In this document: positions 42,926 through 52,997 of the stretch, piece by piece
Numbering within the stretch: the stretch's first letter is position 1
Layout of the letters: every line of letters starts with the position of its first letter
NCBI RefSeq assembly: GCF_000305785.2
Contig: NC_018868.3
Coordinates: 186,001 to 250,000, forward strand
DNA length: 64,000 nt
Reading direction: 5' to 3'
DNA from: Simiduia agarivorans SA1 = DSM 21679
Lineage (GTDB): Bacteria; Pseudomonadota; Gammaproteobacteria; Pseudomonadales; Cellvibrionaceae
The notes under the pieces: generated by a model
The model's input: only the letters and a program-made list of their open reading frames with translations
Told to the model about the DNA's origin: nothing
Database searches by the model: none
Position numbers and translations under genes: made by a program

Positions 42926-45094
42926 ATGGTTTCTTATGAATTTTTTGCCGCTTGTCCAAAAGGCCTGGAATCACTCCTGTTAGAGGAATTGACCGGCCTT
43001 GGGGCCAGCCCTGTGCGAGAAACAGTGGCAGGAGTGTACTTTACCGGTGGCTTGGAGCTCGGCTATCGGGCCTGCCTCTGGTCCCGTCTGGCAAATAAAA
43101 TTTTGTTGCCATTGGCCAATTTTGATTTACAGGACGCCGAGGATTTGTATGAGGGCGTCAGTGCCATTGCCTGGCACGAGCATCTTTCGCCCAGCAGCAG
43201 TTTTGTGGTGGATTTCGTGGGGACTAACGCGGCGGTACGCAACAGCCAATTCGGCGCGTTAAAGACCAAGGACGCTATCGTTGACGTAATCCGCAATGCG
43301 ACCGGCGAACGTCCATCGGTTGCGCGCGATAATCCCGATCTGCGTATCAACGTACGGCTCAGTCGCGGTAAGGCGGCGGTCTCGCTGGATTTATCCGGCG
43401 ACAGCCTGCACCGGCGGGGCTATCGGCAGAAACAAGGGGCGGCGCCACTGAAGGAAAACCTGGCCGCGGCACTTTTGCTGCGTGCCGACTGGCCCGCCAT
43501 CGCTGCCCGGGGCGGCGCGTTACTCGACCCCATGTGCGGTTCCGGCACGCTGCTGGTTGAAGCGGCGATGATGGCAGCCGATATTGCGCCGGGTCTGTTG
43601 CGCGCGCGTTTTGGTTTTGAGCGCTGGTTGCAGCACCGCAATGATGTCTGGTTGACGATTCGGGAAGAGGCGATCGAGCGCAAACGAGCCGGTCTTGCCA
43701 GAACGCTGCCGGAAATCCGCGGCTATGATGCCGATATTCACGTGATCCGAAGCGCAGAGGCTAATGTGCTGGCGGCCAAGCTGGACCATTGGGTACGCCT
43801 GAGCCGTAAAGAACTGAAGGATTTCACCCTGCCCACCCACAAGCAACTCGAGGCGGGCCTGGTGATCACCAATCCGCCCTACGGCGAGCGCCTGGGCGAT
43901 GCCGATGCGTTGCGCTATCTGTATGCCTACCTGGGCGATCGCATGCGTTCGGCATTTCCGGGTTGGTCGTTGGCGGTGTTTACCGGCAATCCCGATCTGT
44001 GCCATGAAATGAAACTGAAGGCGCACAAGAAGTACAAGTTCTTTAACGGCAAGTTGCCGTCTGAATTGCTCTTATTTGATATTCGCGAACAGCAGGCTCA
44101 ACCCGAACGCAAGCCCGATGCGCCAATCGAATTGCGCCCAGTGGTTTTGTCGGCCGGCGCGGAAATGTTTGCTAACCGGTTAAAGAAAAACCAGAAGCAG
44201 TTGGCCAAATGGATCAAGCGGGAAAATATTCACTGCTATCGCCTGTATGATGCAGATATGCCCGAATATGCCGTGGCGGTGGATGTGTACGAAGGCTATG
44301 CCCATGTGCAGGAGTATCAACCTCCGGCAAAAGTGGACGAGACCGCAGCACGGCGCCGGATGGAAGAGGTGCGCGATGCGCTGCCGGGCGTGCTTGGCAT
44401 CAGCCAGGATCACATCAGTTACAAAACCCGTCGCCGTACCGCCGGCAAACAACAGTATGAGAAACAGCAGGTGCGCGCGGTCCACCCGCTGGTGCCAGTG
44501 CGTGAAGGGCAGGTCCGGCTATTGGTGGATCTGTGGCAATACCTGGATGCCGGCTTGTTCCTGGATCATCGCCCGTTGCGGCTGCGCATTGCCAACGAGT
44601 CGCGCGGTAAACGCTTCCTGAATCTGTTTTGTTATACCGCAACGGCTTCTGTGCATGCGGCGGTAGGCGGCGCGCGTTTTACTCACTCGGTGGACATGTC
44701 GCGCACCTACCTGGATTGGGCCCGCAAGAATTTTGCCGAAAATGGCCTGGGTGAACAGCAGAATCGCCTTGAGCAGGCGGACTGTTTGCAGTGGTTGGCA
44801 ACGGCCAAAGGCGAGTACGACATCATCATGCTCGACCCCCCGAGTTTTTCCAATTCCAAACGCATGGAGGGCGTACTTGATATCCAGCGCGATCAGGTTC
44901 AGCTGATTGATGATGCCATGCGCTTGCTGGCGCCAAAAGGCGTGCTGTATTTTTCCAATAACCTGCGCAGCTTCACCCTGGCACCGGAGATCGAGACTCG
45001 CTATCGGGTGGAAGATATTACCCGCGAGACACTCGACCCCGATTTTTCACGCAACAGCAAAATCCATCACTGCTGGTCGATCCGGCACTCCTGA
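42926..45094 (+). CDS. rlmKL: bifunctional 23S rRNA m2G2445/m7G2069 methyltransferase RlmKL
   Basis: A 722-residue fusion protein. The N-terminal RlmL part has a THUMP domain (about 45-155), the SAM motif DPMCGSGTLLVEAA near 195 and NPPYGERLG near 312, and makes m2G2445. The C-terminal RlmK part (about 400-722) has NLFCYTATASVHA and LDPPSFSNSKRM, and makes m7G2069. AGGAAG precedes the ATG. The two activities act together on 23S rRNA helix 74 during 50S assembly. Its end overlaps the convergent aminotransferase by 28 bp. Confidence 0.95.
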   Translation: MVSYEFFAACPKGLESLLLEELTGLGASPVRETVAGVYFTGGLELGYRACLWSRLANKILLPLANFDLQDAEDLYEGVSAIAWHEHLSPSSSFVVDFVGTNAAVRNSQFGALKTKDAIVDVIRNATGERPSVARDNPDLRINVRLSRGKAAVSLDLSGDSLHRRGYRQKQGAAPLKENLAAALLLRADWPAIAARGGALLDPMCGSGTLLVEAAMMAADIAPGLLRARFGFERWLQHRNDVWLTIREEAIERKRAGLARTLPEIRGYDADIHVIRSAEANVLAAKLDHWVRLSRKELKDFTLPTHKQLEAGLVITNPPYGERLGDADALRYLYAYLGDRMRSAFPGWSLAVFTGNPDLCHEMKLKAHKKYKFFNGKLPSELLLFDIREQQAQPERKPDAPIELRPVVLSAGAEMFANRLKKNQKQLAKWIKRENIHCYRLYDADMPEYAVAVDVYEGYAHVQEYQPPAKVDETAARRRMEEVRDALPGVLGISQDHISYKTRRRTAGKQQYEKQQVRAVHPLVPVREGQVRLLVDLWQYLDAGLFLDHRPLRLRIANESRGKRFLNLFCYTATASVHAAVGGARFTHSVDMSRTYLDWARKNFAENGLGEQQNRLEQADCLQWLATAKGEYDIIMLDPPSFSNSKRMEGVLDIQRDQVQLIDDAMRLLAPKGVLYFSNNLRSFTLAPEIETRYRVEDITRETLDPDFSRNSKIHHCWSIRHS

Positions 45095-46440
45095 CGCAGG
45101 GCGCTGGCAAAGGCATTGCTGGCATCCAGCAATTGCTGCCTGCGCGCCGCGCCTTCGCCTTCGCTGAAGCAGAAGGACAGGCGCAATTGGTTCAGTCCAG
45201 CCATCGGGTTGCGTGCACGGGCATCGTCCGGATAAAAACTGAAGGTGGGAATGGTGACCACGCCATAGTCTGCCACCAGTCGCTCGGTAAAGGCGGTATC
45301 ACAGTGCAAGCTCGGGTGATTGAGCGTAAACACGGAAAAAAAGCCGGCGCCGGGCTCTGTCCATTGAAACAAATCCGGGTGGTCGCCCAGGCGCTGTTTC
45401 AGCGTCGACAGCAACAGGTCGCGGTTCTCGCGGTAGAGCGCAATTTTTTGCTCGGCCATGGGCCAGAGGCTGGCGCGGGTGGCGAAACTGTCATCGCCCA
45501 AAAATGCGGCAAAGGCCATCAGCGCTTCCGGATTGTGCAGCAACGTCTGGCTGCTGGCTTCTGTGAGCAGCAAGTCGGTTAAAGCCTTATTGCTGCCATC
45601 CTTGAGTGTGATCCGGGCCTGGGTGAAGGCAAAACCGATACGCGGGCCCGGTAGACCGACTTTGGACGCGGTAAACAGATGTACCGTCTGCTCTGGCGCC
45701 AGGCTGTAAAAAATGTGCGGGCGGTCTTCCGGCGCATCAAAACTGATGTAGTTGTAGGGTGCATCTTCAACCACTAACACATCTTCGTCTCTTAGCACCT
45801 CGAGAATCGCGCGGCGACGCGCGTTGCTGAAGGAGATGCCGCCCGGGTTGTGACCATCGGGCACCGTGTAGTAGAAGGGGACAAAACGGCCTTCTGCGCG
45901 CGCGCGGTGGATCTGGGCGCGCAGCTGTGCCGGGTCTGGCCCTTCCGCATCCATATCCACGCTGTAGATTCTGGCTTGTTGACACAGACCAGCCCGGGCC
46001 AGAAATCCAGCATAGGTCGGGGCGTCGGTGATGTAGCCTATTTTTTCCCCGGCCCGTTCGAACAAGGAGCACAAGAGGTTGATGCCGCCGGTGGAGCCGA
46101 TGGTGGGGATGCAGCTGTCGGGGTCGATGCTGGCGTTGAAATCGCGACCATAGACCTCGGCAAAGCGCTCGCGGGCAATCCTCGGGCCAAGCGTATCCGT
46201 ATAGCCGTAGAGTGGCCGCATCACGTCCCGCAAGCTGGTGTCCTGGGCCAGATGGTCAAACCAGGCCTTGCTGCGCGCAATGTAATCCGTGGGGTCTGTG
46301 ACCTCCGGGTGCGGGTAGCCTGCGCCCAGGTGATGCAGTTGCAGGCCTTTTTCGGCGGCGAGTTTGGCCAGTTTGGGCAATGCCGCCGCCATTTTACGGG
46401 TGACACTGACGGGCTGGGCGACGAGGTGAGGCGCTTTCAT
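45067..46440 (-). CDS. PLP-dependent aminotransferase, class I/II
   Basis: A 457-residue fold-type I aminotransferase. The Schiff-base lysine lies in FTASKVGLPGPRIGF near residue 260 with the phosphate-binding Arg after it; the conserved PDGHNPGG and VVEDAPYNYIS segments precede it. It resembles the valine-pyruvate (AvtA) or MocR-catalytic-domain group, but has no GntR DNA-binding domain. The amino-acid substrate is not predictable. Convergent with rlmKL and divergent from uvrB (106 bp). Confidence 0.8.
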   Translation of the reverse strand: MKAPHLVAQPVSVTRKMAAALPKLAKLAAEKGLQLHHLGAGYPHPEVTDPTDYIARSKAWFDHLAQDTSLRDVMRPLYGYTDTLGPRIARERFAEVYGRDFNASIDPDSCIPTIGSTGGINLLCSLFERAGEKIGYITDAPTYAGFLARAGLCQQARIYSVDMDAEGPDPAQLRAQIHRARAEGRFVPFYYTVPDGHNPGGISFSNARRRAILEVLRDEDVLVVEDAPYNYISFDAPEDRPHIFYSLAPEQTVHLFTASKVGLPGPRIGFAFTQARITLKDGSNKALTDLLLTEASSQTLLHNPEALMAFAAFLGDDSFATRASLWPMAEQKIALYRENRDLLLSTLKQRLGDHPDLFQWTEPGAGFFSVFTLNHPSLHCDTAFTERLVADYGVVTIPTFSFYPDDARARNPMAGLNQLRLSFCFSEGEGAARRQQLLDASNAFASALRQECRIDQQ

Positions 46441-46546
46441 CGGGGGTATCCTTGTGGCTTTGCGGTATTGTCGCGTGCGGCTTGGCCGACTACAAGGAGG
46501 CCGGGGCTGAATTTGTTATGATGCGCTCTGGTGAATCGGGATATAG

Positions 46547-48535
46547 ATGATGAAGCAGTTCGAGGTACACAGCGCGTTCGCGCCGGCTGGCGATCAACCC
46601 AATGCAATTGCGGCCCTGGTCAAGGGGTTGGAAGCGGGCTTGAGTCACCAGACCTTGTTGGGTGTTACCGGCTCGGGAAAAACGTTCACCATTGCCAATG
46701 TGATCGCCGCGTTGCAAAAGCCCACCATGATCATGGCGCCGAATAAAACGCTGGCTGCACAACTCTATGGCGAGTTCAAGGAGTTCTTTCCCAATAATGC
46801 GGTGGAGTACTTCGTGTCTTACTACGATTACTATCAGCCGGAAGCCTACGTACCGTCGTCTGATACGTTTATTGAAAAAGACGCATCCATCAACGAACAC
46901 ATTGAGCAAATGCGGCTATCTGCCACCAAAGCGCTGATGGAGCGGCGCGATGCCATTGTGGTCGCCACTGTCTCGGCGATCTATGGTCTGGGTGATCCGG
47001 ATGCCTACCTGAAAATGGTGATTCACCTGGATCGCGGCGACCCGATGAATCAGCGCACCTTACTGCGTCGATTGGCCGAGCTGCAGTACACGCGCAACGA
47101 CGCGGCGTTTCACCGAGCCACCTACCGCGTGCGCGGCGAGGTAGTGGATATTTTCCCCGCCGATGCCGACGATCTGGCTGTGCGGGTGGAATTATTCGAC
47201 GATGAAATTGAACAAATCAGCCTGTTTGATCCGCTCACCGGGCGGGTGCAATCGAAAGTACCGCGATTCACTATTTACCCGAAATCTCACTACGTCACCC
47301 CGCGCGAACGCGTGCTGGAAGCGGTAGAGCAGATCAAGGCGGATCTGGCTGAACGATTGACGTTTTTACGCAATGAAAACCAGCTGGTTGCCGCTGAACG
47401 GCTGGAGCAGCGCACCCGTTACGATATTGAAATGATGGTGGAGCTGGGTTACTGCAACGGCATTGAAAACTATTCGCGCTATTTGTCCGGGCGGGAGCCT
47501 GGCATGGCACCGCCCACCTTGTTCGATTACCTGCCGGCCGATGCTTTGCTGGTGGTGGATGAATCTCATGTGGCAGTGCCACAGATCGGGGGTATGTACC
47601 GCGGCGATCGGTCGCGCAAAGAAACCTTGGTGGAATACGGTTTTCGACTGCCATCGGCGCTGGATAACCGGCCCATGCGCTTTGATGAATGGGAAAAACT
47701 CGCGCCCCAGACGATATTTGTTTCCGCCACACCCGGAGACTACGAAAAGCAGCATGCCGGTCAGACAGTGGAGCAGGTGGTGCGTCCCACTGGTCTCGTG
47801 GATCCGGTGGTGGAGGTGCGCCCGGCCGGCAGCCAGGTGGATGATGCGCTGTCGCAGATTCGGCAACGCGTCGGCGCCGGCGACCGGGTATTGATTACCG
47901 TGCTGACCAAACGCATGGCCGAAGACCTGACCGATTATTTACAGGAGCACGGTGTCAGGGTGCGTTATCTGCATTCCGATATCGACACGGTCGAGCGCAT
48001 GGAAATCATCCGCGACCTGCGCCTGGGCGAATTTGACGTGTTGGTGGGAATCAACCTGTTGCGTGAAGGTTTGGATATGCCAGAGGTATCATTGGTACTG
48101 ATCATGGATGCCGATAAAGAGGGTTTCCTGCGTTCGGACCGTTCCTTGATCCAGACCATCGGGCGCGCGGCCCGCAACTTGAACGGCAAGGCGATTTTGT
48201 ATGCGGACAAAATCACTGGCTCCATGCAGCGCGCGATTGACGAAACGGATCGCCGGCGGGAAAAGCAGTTGGCGCACAATGAAAAGCACGGCATTACCCC
48301 GGTAGGGGTTAAAAAATCCATCGCCGATATTCTGGAAGCCGGGCAGGCACCTGGTAAGAAAAAACGTCAGAAAGTGGCCGAAAAACCTGCCGATTACGCA
48401 TTGGCTGAGGGCGAAGATATTTGGAAAACCATTGCTGAGCTGGAGCAAAAAATGTTTCAGCATGCCAAGGATCTGGAGTTTGAGCAGGCGGCACAATTGC
48501 GCGATGCGATTCACAAGCTCAAAGCTCGCGCCTGA
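46547..48535 (+). CDS. uvrB: excinuclease ABC subunit B
   Basis: A 662-residue UvrB of normal length. Walker A GVTGSGKT is near 39-46; the beta-hairpin [12 protein letters not shown] lies near 93-104; helicase motifs DESHVAVPQ and QTIGRAARN follow; and the C-terminal UVR motif ([20 protein letters not shown], about 625-645) that contacts UvrC is present. It verifies damage in nucleotide excision repair. Two ATG codons are adjacent; the first is used. Confidence 0.95.
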   Translation: MMKQFEVHSAFAPAGDQPNAIAALVKGLEAGLSHQTLLGVTGSGKTFTIANVIAALQKPTMIMAPNKTLAAQLYGEFKEFFPNNAVEYFVSYYDYYQPEAYVPSSDTFIEKDASINEHIEQMRLSATKALMERRDAIVVATVSAIYGLGDPDAYLKMVIHLDRGDPMNQRTLLRRLAELQYTRNDAAFHRATYRVRGEVVDIFPADADDLAVRVELFDDEIEQISLFDPLTGRVQSKVPRFTIYPKSHYVTPRERVLEAVEQIKADLAERLTFLRNENQLVAAERLEQRTRYDIEMMVELGYCNGIENYSRYLSGREPGMAPPTLFDYLPADALLVVDESHVAVPQIGGMYRGDRSRKETLVEYGFRLPSALDNRPMRFDEWEKLAPQTIFVSATPGDYEKQHAGQTVEQVVRPTGLVDPVVEVRPAGSQVDDALSQIRQRVGAGDRVLITVLTKRMAEDLTDYLQEHGVRVRYLHSDIDTVERMEIIRDLRLGEFDVLVGINLLREGLDMPEVSLVLIMDADKEGFLRSDRSLIQTIGRAARNLNGKAILYADKITGSMQRAIDETDRRREKQLAHNEKHGITPVGVKKSIADILEAGQAPGKKKRQKVAEKPADYALAEGEDIWKTIAELEQKMFQHAKDLEFEQAAQLRDAIHKLKARA

Positions 48536-48542
48536 CGCGAGC
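48524..48542. terminator. hairpin between the convergent uvrB and kinase genes
   Basis: GCTCGCG-CCTGA-CGCGAGC is a perfect 7-bp stem spanning the uvrB stop, 11 bp from the kinase stop. No T-run follows on either strand, so termination by it would be weak; position and symmetry suggest a shared terminator. Confidence 0.35.
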
Positions 48543-48553
48543 GTGAGCTGTGG

Positions 48554-50971
48554 TTAGTAAAGCTCGACGACTACTCTGAAGCCAACATCGTTATAGGCTT
48601 TGCTGGCATCGCGGCCTTCCCGGTGATGGACGGTAATATCTTTGGCGGAGTCCTTCATGGATCCGCCGCGCACGCTGCGCAAATCACATTGGGCTAATTT
48701 AACTGCACTGGCGTCCCTGGGGGCGCTCAGATAATGATTCTGGAAACAATCCTCAACCCATTCTGCCACGTTGCCGGCGGTGTCATGCACACCAAATGCA
48801 TTGGGGTTGTAACTGCCAACCGGTGCTGTTTTGGTGGTAAACAAGCCGGCGTAATCACTTTGGCAGCCGTTGCGGCAGTTTGCACGCTTTTTGGCGTCGC
48901 CGGTCCACCAGTAATCGCCTTCACTGTTGGCGCGCGCCAGAAACTCCCATTCAGCCTCGGTGGGCAAGCGGTATTTCTTTCCGGTGGATTCAGACAGCCA
49001 TTGCGTGTACGCGCGCGCCTGCTCCCAGCTGACATTGATGACCGGTCGGCTGCCTCGTCCCCAGCGTTCATCGTCGGGTTGCCCCAGATTATTGGCACTG
49101 AGGAATTTGTCGAAATCGGCAAAGGTGATTTCAAATCGGCTGACGGCAAAGGGCTGATCAATGGTCACGCGTCGCTCGGGCATGGTAACGCTCGACCCTT
49201 TATCACCCATGGTGAAGGTGCCGGCAGGAATGATCACCATTTCCGGCCCTTGGTCACCGTTGGCGAGCTCGTTTTTAAACAGAGTCCCGGGCACCACTAC
49301 CTTGCGTAAACTCACATCCAGTGACCGGTCCTGTGTGCCAAGGCGCACCCATTCCTTGTAGGTGTGGTAACCCTCCGCGGTAACTTCGACCAGATAGCGA
49401 TCAGGCAGTAACGCTATACCGGGTTGATACTTTTCTTTGATATTAAGAATGCGCACGCGTGCTGATACCGGCTCTGGATTAACGGTCAACGCAAATCGAG
49501 GGGCGGGCGGCGGTTCAGGTATGGGTTCAGGCGCAGGCTCTGCTACCTCGGCTTCAGGCGTGTCGGTATCGGGCAAGGTATCCGTTGGAAGTGCTTCAGA
49601 TTCATTGATTTCAGTCTCAGCGACTTCTGGTTCTGGCGTGCGCAAAACGGGTTGGGGTGTCGAGGTCATCTGTGCCAGGGGTTCAGGTTCACTGGCTTCG
49701 ATGATAATCGGGGCTGTCAGGTCACGTTGATTGAGCAACGCTGCACTGAATATTGCCGCATTGCGCAGTGCAATCGGGTAGTGATTTTCACCCGGTAAGT
49801 GAAATCGGATCAATGCAACACTGAAGGTAAACCAAAGGCTGCCGACCACCAGCACAATCGACAGCACGCGGGCAATGCTGAAACCCGTCCGGTGATTACC
49901 CGCCTGAAAATAGGCCGCCTTCTGAATGCGGGTGGATACCACGGTGGTCCGGTCGTTTTCGCCACTGTCCGGATTGGTTCTGATTTCTGTGACAGTGGAG
50001 TCAGGCCGACGATAAAAACTGCGCTTCGGTGACCAGCGCCAGCGGGCTATCTCGGTGACGGCGGCTTTGGCCTGGGCTGACAGTGCCGCGTAGCTGGTCA
50101 ATACCAACGCCTTGAACAGCGATGCAATATGCATGGCGGAGGGCTCGGTATTCGACATATAGCGTGGCCGGCTGCCGCTGAGTGTGGCATCAAGCTCGTC
50201 GATGGCATTGACAATCTCGCGACCACGCTGAAACCTGTCGTCGGGATCTTTGGCCAGCAAAGTATTCAGTAATTTCTGATAAAGCGAGTATTGCGGGGGT
50301 AACTTGGGAATCGGTGCCGTCAGGTGTTTGATGGCGATGGCAACCGCTTCTTCGGCCTTATAGGGCACGGTGCCGGTGAGCATTTCATAAAAAACCACGC
50401 CCAGGCTGTAAATGTCGGAGCGGCCATCAATGGCCTTACCGCGTGCCTGTTCCGGGCTCATGTAGTGGGGCGTGCCCACGACCATGCCGGCGTTTGTCAT
50501 TTGTGACGCGCTGCTGACAGTTTTCGCCACGCCGAAATCCGAGAGCACGGCTGAATTGTTTTCCCTGAACAGAATGTTTTCGGGTTTGATGTCGCGGTGG
50601 ATGTAGCCTTTTTCATGGGCCAGGTCCAGCGCGAGCGCCATTTCACGCACGATCCGTAAAATTTCCGATGTGCTCAGACCGGTGGCCATCTTGTCGTGCA
50701 CCGAACCACCGGGCAGGTAGTCCATGGCAATGTAATTCAGGTTTTTATAGCGGCCAATATCGTAGATAGAGACGATATTCGGATGTGACAATTGGCCAAC
50801 AATATTGGCTTCCCGTTGAAAGCGCTCACTGAAAACCGGGTCGGCGTTGAGGGCAGGGGACATCACTTTGAGTGCCACCTCGCGTCCAACGCTGAGTTGG
50901 ATTGCAAGGTACACGGTCGACATGCCGCCCTGATTAATTTTGCGAATAATGCGGTAACCGGGAATTTGCAT
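48554..50971 (-). CDS. Ser/Thr protein kinase with PEGA and FGE-sulfatase-like domains
   Basis: An 805-residue membrane kinase. The kinase domain (1-265) has NQGGMSTVY (first Gly of the loop replaced by Asn), the ATP Lys in VALKVM (Lys35), HRDIKPEN (125-132), DFG (145-147) and SPEQAR, so it should be active. One membrane helix (about 369-389) follows. Outside, a Pro/Glu-rich linker (425-490), a PEGA domain (492-560) and an FGE/SUMF1-like domain (570-805) with WEQARAYTQWLSE and RLPTEAEWEFLAR. The FGE-like part lacks the two catalytic Cys expected near RGGSMKD, so it is probably a binding module. A PP2C gene lies 9 bp upstream in the same operon and an FHA gene is divergent from it. Confidence 0.9.
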   Translation of the reverse strand: MQIPGYRIIRKINQGGMSTVYLAIQLSVGREVALKVMSPALNADPVFSERFQREANIVGQLSHPNIVSIYDIGRYKNLNYIAMDYLPGGSVHDKMATGLSTSEILRIVREMALALDLAHEKGYIHRDIKPENILFRENNSAVLSDFGVAKTVSSASQMTNAGMVVGTPHYMSPEQARGKAIDGRSDIYSLGVVFYEMLTGTVPYKAEEAVAIAIKHLTAPIPKLPPQYSLYQKLLNTLLAKDPDDRFQRGREIVNAIDELDATLSGSRPRYMSNTEPSAMHIASLFKALVLTSYAALSAQAKAAVTEIARWRWSPKRSFYRRPDSTVTEIRTNPDSGENDRTTVVSTRIQKAAYFQAGNHRTGFSIARVLSIVLVVGSLWFTFSVALIRFHLPGENHYPIALRNAAIFSAALLNQRDLTAPIIIEASEPEPLAQMTSTPQPVLRTPEPEVAETEINESEALPTDTLPDTDTPEAEVAEPAPEPIPEPPPAPRFALTVNPEPVSARVRILNIKEKYQPGIALLPDRYLVEVTAEGYHTYKEWVRLGTQDRSLDVSLRKVVVPGTLFKNELANGDQGPEMVIIPAGTFTMGDKGSSVTMPERRVTIDQPFAVSRFEITFADFDKFLSANNLGQPDDERWGRGSRPVINVSWEQARAYTQWLSESTGKKYRLPTEAEWEFLARANSEGDYWWTGDAKKRANCRNGCQSDYAGLFTTKTAPVGSYNPNAFGVHDTAGNVAEWVEDCFQNHYLSAPRDASAVKLAQCDLRSVRGGSMKDSAKDITVHHREGRDASKAYNDVGFRVVVELY

Positions 50972-50980
50972 GGCGTGTGA

Positions 50981-51832
50981 TTAACCTATCACCCAGAAAC
51001 ACAGCAACGCCAGCGAGGCAGTGGCCAATGTGTATAAAGAAAAGTCCAGTCCGGCATTGCCCGTGAGTGCGGGCAGCCAATCGGTGATGGGGGTATAGAA
51101 ATAGCGTTTGGTCAGAGGCGACTCAATCACCTGTAGCGTGATGTTGTCGTTGCCACCCTCATCCAGTGCGGCATCCATCAACTTGGCGGCGGCGTCGCGA
51201 GGAGAACGCGCACTGCACAAGAGGCGGGCCAGGGCTTCGTCATTCAGTTCATCCGACAATCCATCGGAGCAAAGCAGAATCCACTGGTTTTTCTCCCAGA
51301 TACCGTGGATGGTATCGACTTTCACCCGTTGTAAATCGGTTGAGCCCAGACATTGGGTAATGACATTTTTATCGGGATGCTTGTCCATATCCGAGGCGCT
51401 GATAGCGCCCGTGTCTACCAGCATCTGGACGTAAGAGTGGTCCAGCGTCAACTGCTCAAGGCTGCCGCCTTCATCGGTAAACGTCCATAAATACGCCCGG
51501 CTGTCGCCTACCCAGGCAATTTCGTATTCTTGGCCAACACACTTCAGCGCCACCACAGTTGAGCCCATTCCGGCGGCACCTTCGCCGCGGGCGCTGGCCT
51601 CCAGAATTGCTTTATGTGCCTGTTCGATTGCGGTGGCGAGCGGAACCTGGGCCCGGGTCTGAACACTGATCACGTCGCGGGCAATAGCGCTTGCCACCTC
51701 TCCGGCTTCGTGGCCTCCCATGCCATCTGCCACCAGCCAGACACCGGCATCGGGACCGGCAAAGTAGGTGTCTTCGTTGTTATCCCGGCAATGGCCTTTA
51801 TCGGAAGCTGCGCTATAGTTCAGTGGTGGCAT
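50981..51832 (-). CDS. PP2C-family protein phosphatase
   Basis: A 283-residue PPM-type phosphatase with the metal-binding motifs in order: DKGHCRDNNEDTY (residues 10-22), VADGMGGHEAGE (34-45), GDSRAYL near 109 and GGNDNIT near 228. Unlike soluble family members it ends in a hydrophobic segment (ATASLALLCFWVIG) that should anchor it in the inner membrane near its kinase. It probably reverses phosphorylation by the following kinase. First gene of the operon, divergent from the FHA gene. Confidence 0.9.
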   Translation of the reverse strand: MPPLNYSAASDKGHCRDNNEDTYFAGPDAGVWLVADGMGGHEAGEVASAIARDVISVQTRAQVPLATAIEQAHKAILEASARGEGAAGMGSTVVALKCVGQEYEIAWVGDSRAYLWTFTDEGGSLEQLTLDHSYVQMLVDTGAISASDMDKHPDKNVITQCLGSTDLQRVKVDTIHGIWEKNQWILLCSDGLSDELNDEALARLLCSARSPRDAAAKLMDAALDEGGNDNITLQVIESPLTKRYFYTPITDWLPALTGNAGLDFSLYTLATASLALLCFWVIG

Positions 51833-52029
51833 CTAGGCCCCTGTGGCAGTTGTTATCGTTATCATCCTTGCCTGTTTAACGGCATTCAGTGGATGGATTC
51901 ACAGTTTACCGGTTAAATGTAAACGGTAAAGCCATTTTTCGCTAACCTATTGAAACGCTTTGCTCTTTTGCGGCATTATCCACTAGAAATCGACCCTTAT
52001 GCTCAGCATCAGGTATGGGATAGCAGTTT

Positions 52030-52899
52030 ATGTTAAAACTCCGCTTTAAAAACAATAAGCACAATGCGGTTTGGCTCGTGGAGCCCAAGGTTACAATCGG
52101 GAAAGCAGCGAAAAACGATCTGGTAGTTGACGATGCTGATGTGGCCGAATTCCACGCAGAAATTCTCGTAGACCATGAGCAATTGACGCTCAAAGTGGTG
52201 GATGCCGCGTCGCCTGTTTCAGTAAATGGGACGCAGGTCACATCCGAACAGCCGTTGAGCGTGAACGACGTATTGGTCGTGGGCCGCGCGCAGTTGCAAG
52301 TGGTCGATCCCAAGCAAGAGCCCAAAGCAGCGCCCACACTGGTGCGGGCCGAGGCCACTGGCTGGAGTTTAAAAGCCAATCATCCGGCGTTATCCAGCAA
52401 GGTCTTTAATCTCGGGGTTAACACCGTAGTCGGACGAGCAAATGATTGCGACATCGTGTTGGCTGCGGCGCACCTCTCCCGTCGGCATGCACAGTTAACG
52501 GTGAAAGATGGCTTGCTGTACGTTAAGGATCTGGGCAGTGCCAATGGCACATTCGTCAATGGCAGTCAGGTGAACGAAGCCCGGGTCAAGCGTGGAGACG
52601 AACTCAGGTTCGACACCTTGAGCTTCGGCGTAATGGGGCCTGCGGACGACCTGGATAAAACCACGGTTCGGGAAATGCCCAAGAAGGTCGCCGGACAGAA
52701 GCCGGCGGCAGCGGCCGCCAACAAAGCGCCGCGCAAGCCCGACCTCAAATTCCGGGAGGAGCTGAAGGCCAGCATGGCGTCATCAGCAGAACCGCAGGTT
52801 GAGGATAAACCCCGCTCATCGGCGTTCACCGGCCTGTCTGTGTTAGTGCTGGTGCTGGCCGGTGTGGGCTACTGGGCGTGGCAGCAGGGCTGGTTCTGA
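52030..52899 (+). CDS. tandem FHA-domain membrane protein
   Basis: A 289-residue protein. The first FHA (1-95) is degenerate: it has GKAAKNDLVV but AEFHAEI replaces the SRxH that contacts phosphothreonine. The second FHA (about 110-205) is canonical with GRANDCDIVL, LSRRHAQL and NGTFVNG, so it should bind phosphothreonine. A linker and a C-terminal helix (FTGLSVLVLVLAGVGYWAW) follow. Divergent from the kinase/phosphatase operon, it is the natural reader of that kinase's output. Confidence 0.85.
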   Translation: MLKLRFKNNKHNAVWLVEPKVTIGKAAKNDLVVDDADVAEFHAEILVDHEQLTLKVVDAASPVSVNGTQVTSEQPLSVNDVLVVGRAQLQVVDPKQEPKAAPTLVRAEATGWSLKANHPALSSKVFNLGVNTVVGRANDCDIVLAAAHLSRRHAQLTVKDGLLYVKDLGSANGTFVNGSQVNEARVKRGDELRFDTLSFGVMGPADDLDKTTVREMPKKVAGQKPAAAAANKAPRKPDLKFREELKASMASSAEPQVEDKPRSSAFTGLSVLVLVLAGVGYWAWQQGWF

Positions 52900-52997
52900 T
52901 CCCAGGACAGGGCAGATTTAGCCTGAAATTGCGCTAAAGTTTTCCGGATATCGGTCGATACCCCGGCATGGCCCACATGCCACAGGAGGTACTCACC

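Noticed and set aside
48554..52899. Type VI secretion locus
   Set aside because: Only the kinase/phosphatase/FHA trio resembles T6SS control genes; none of the structural genes (sheath, VgrG, ClpV, TssM) is present in the window.
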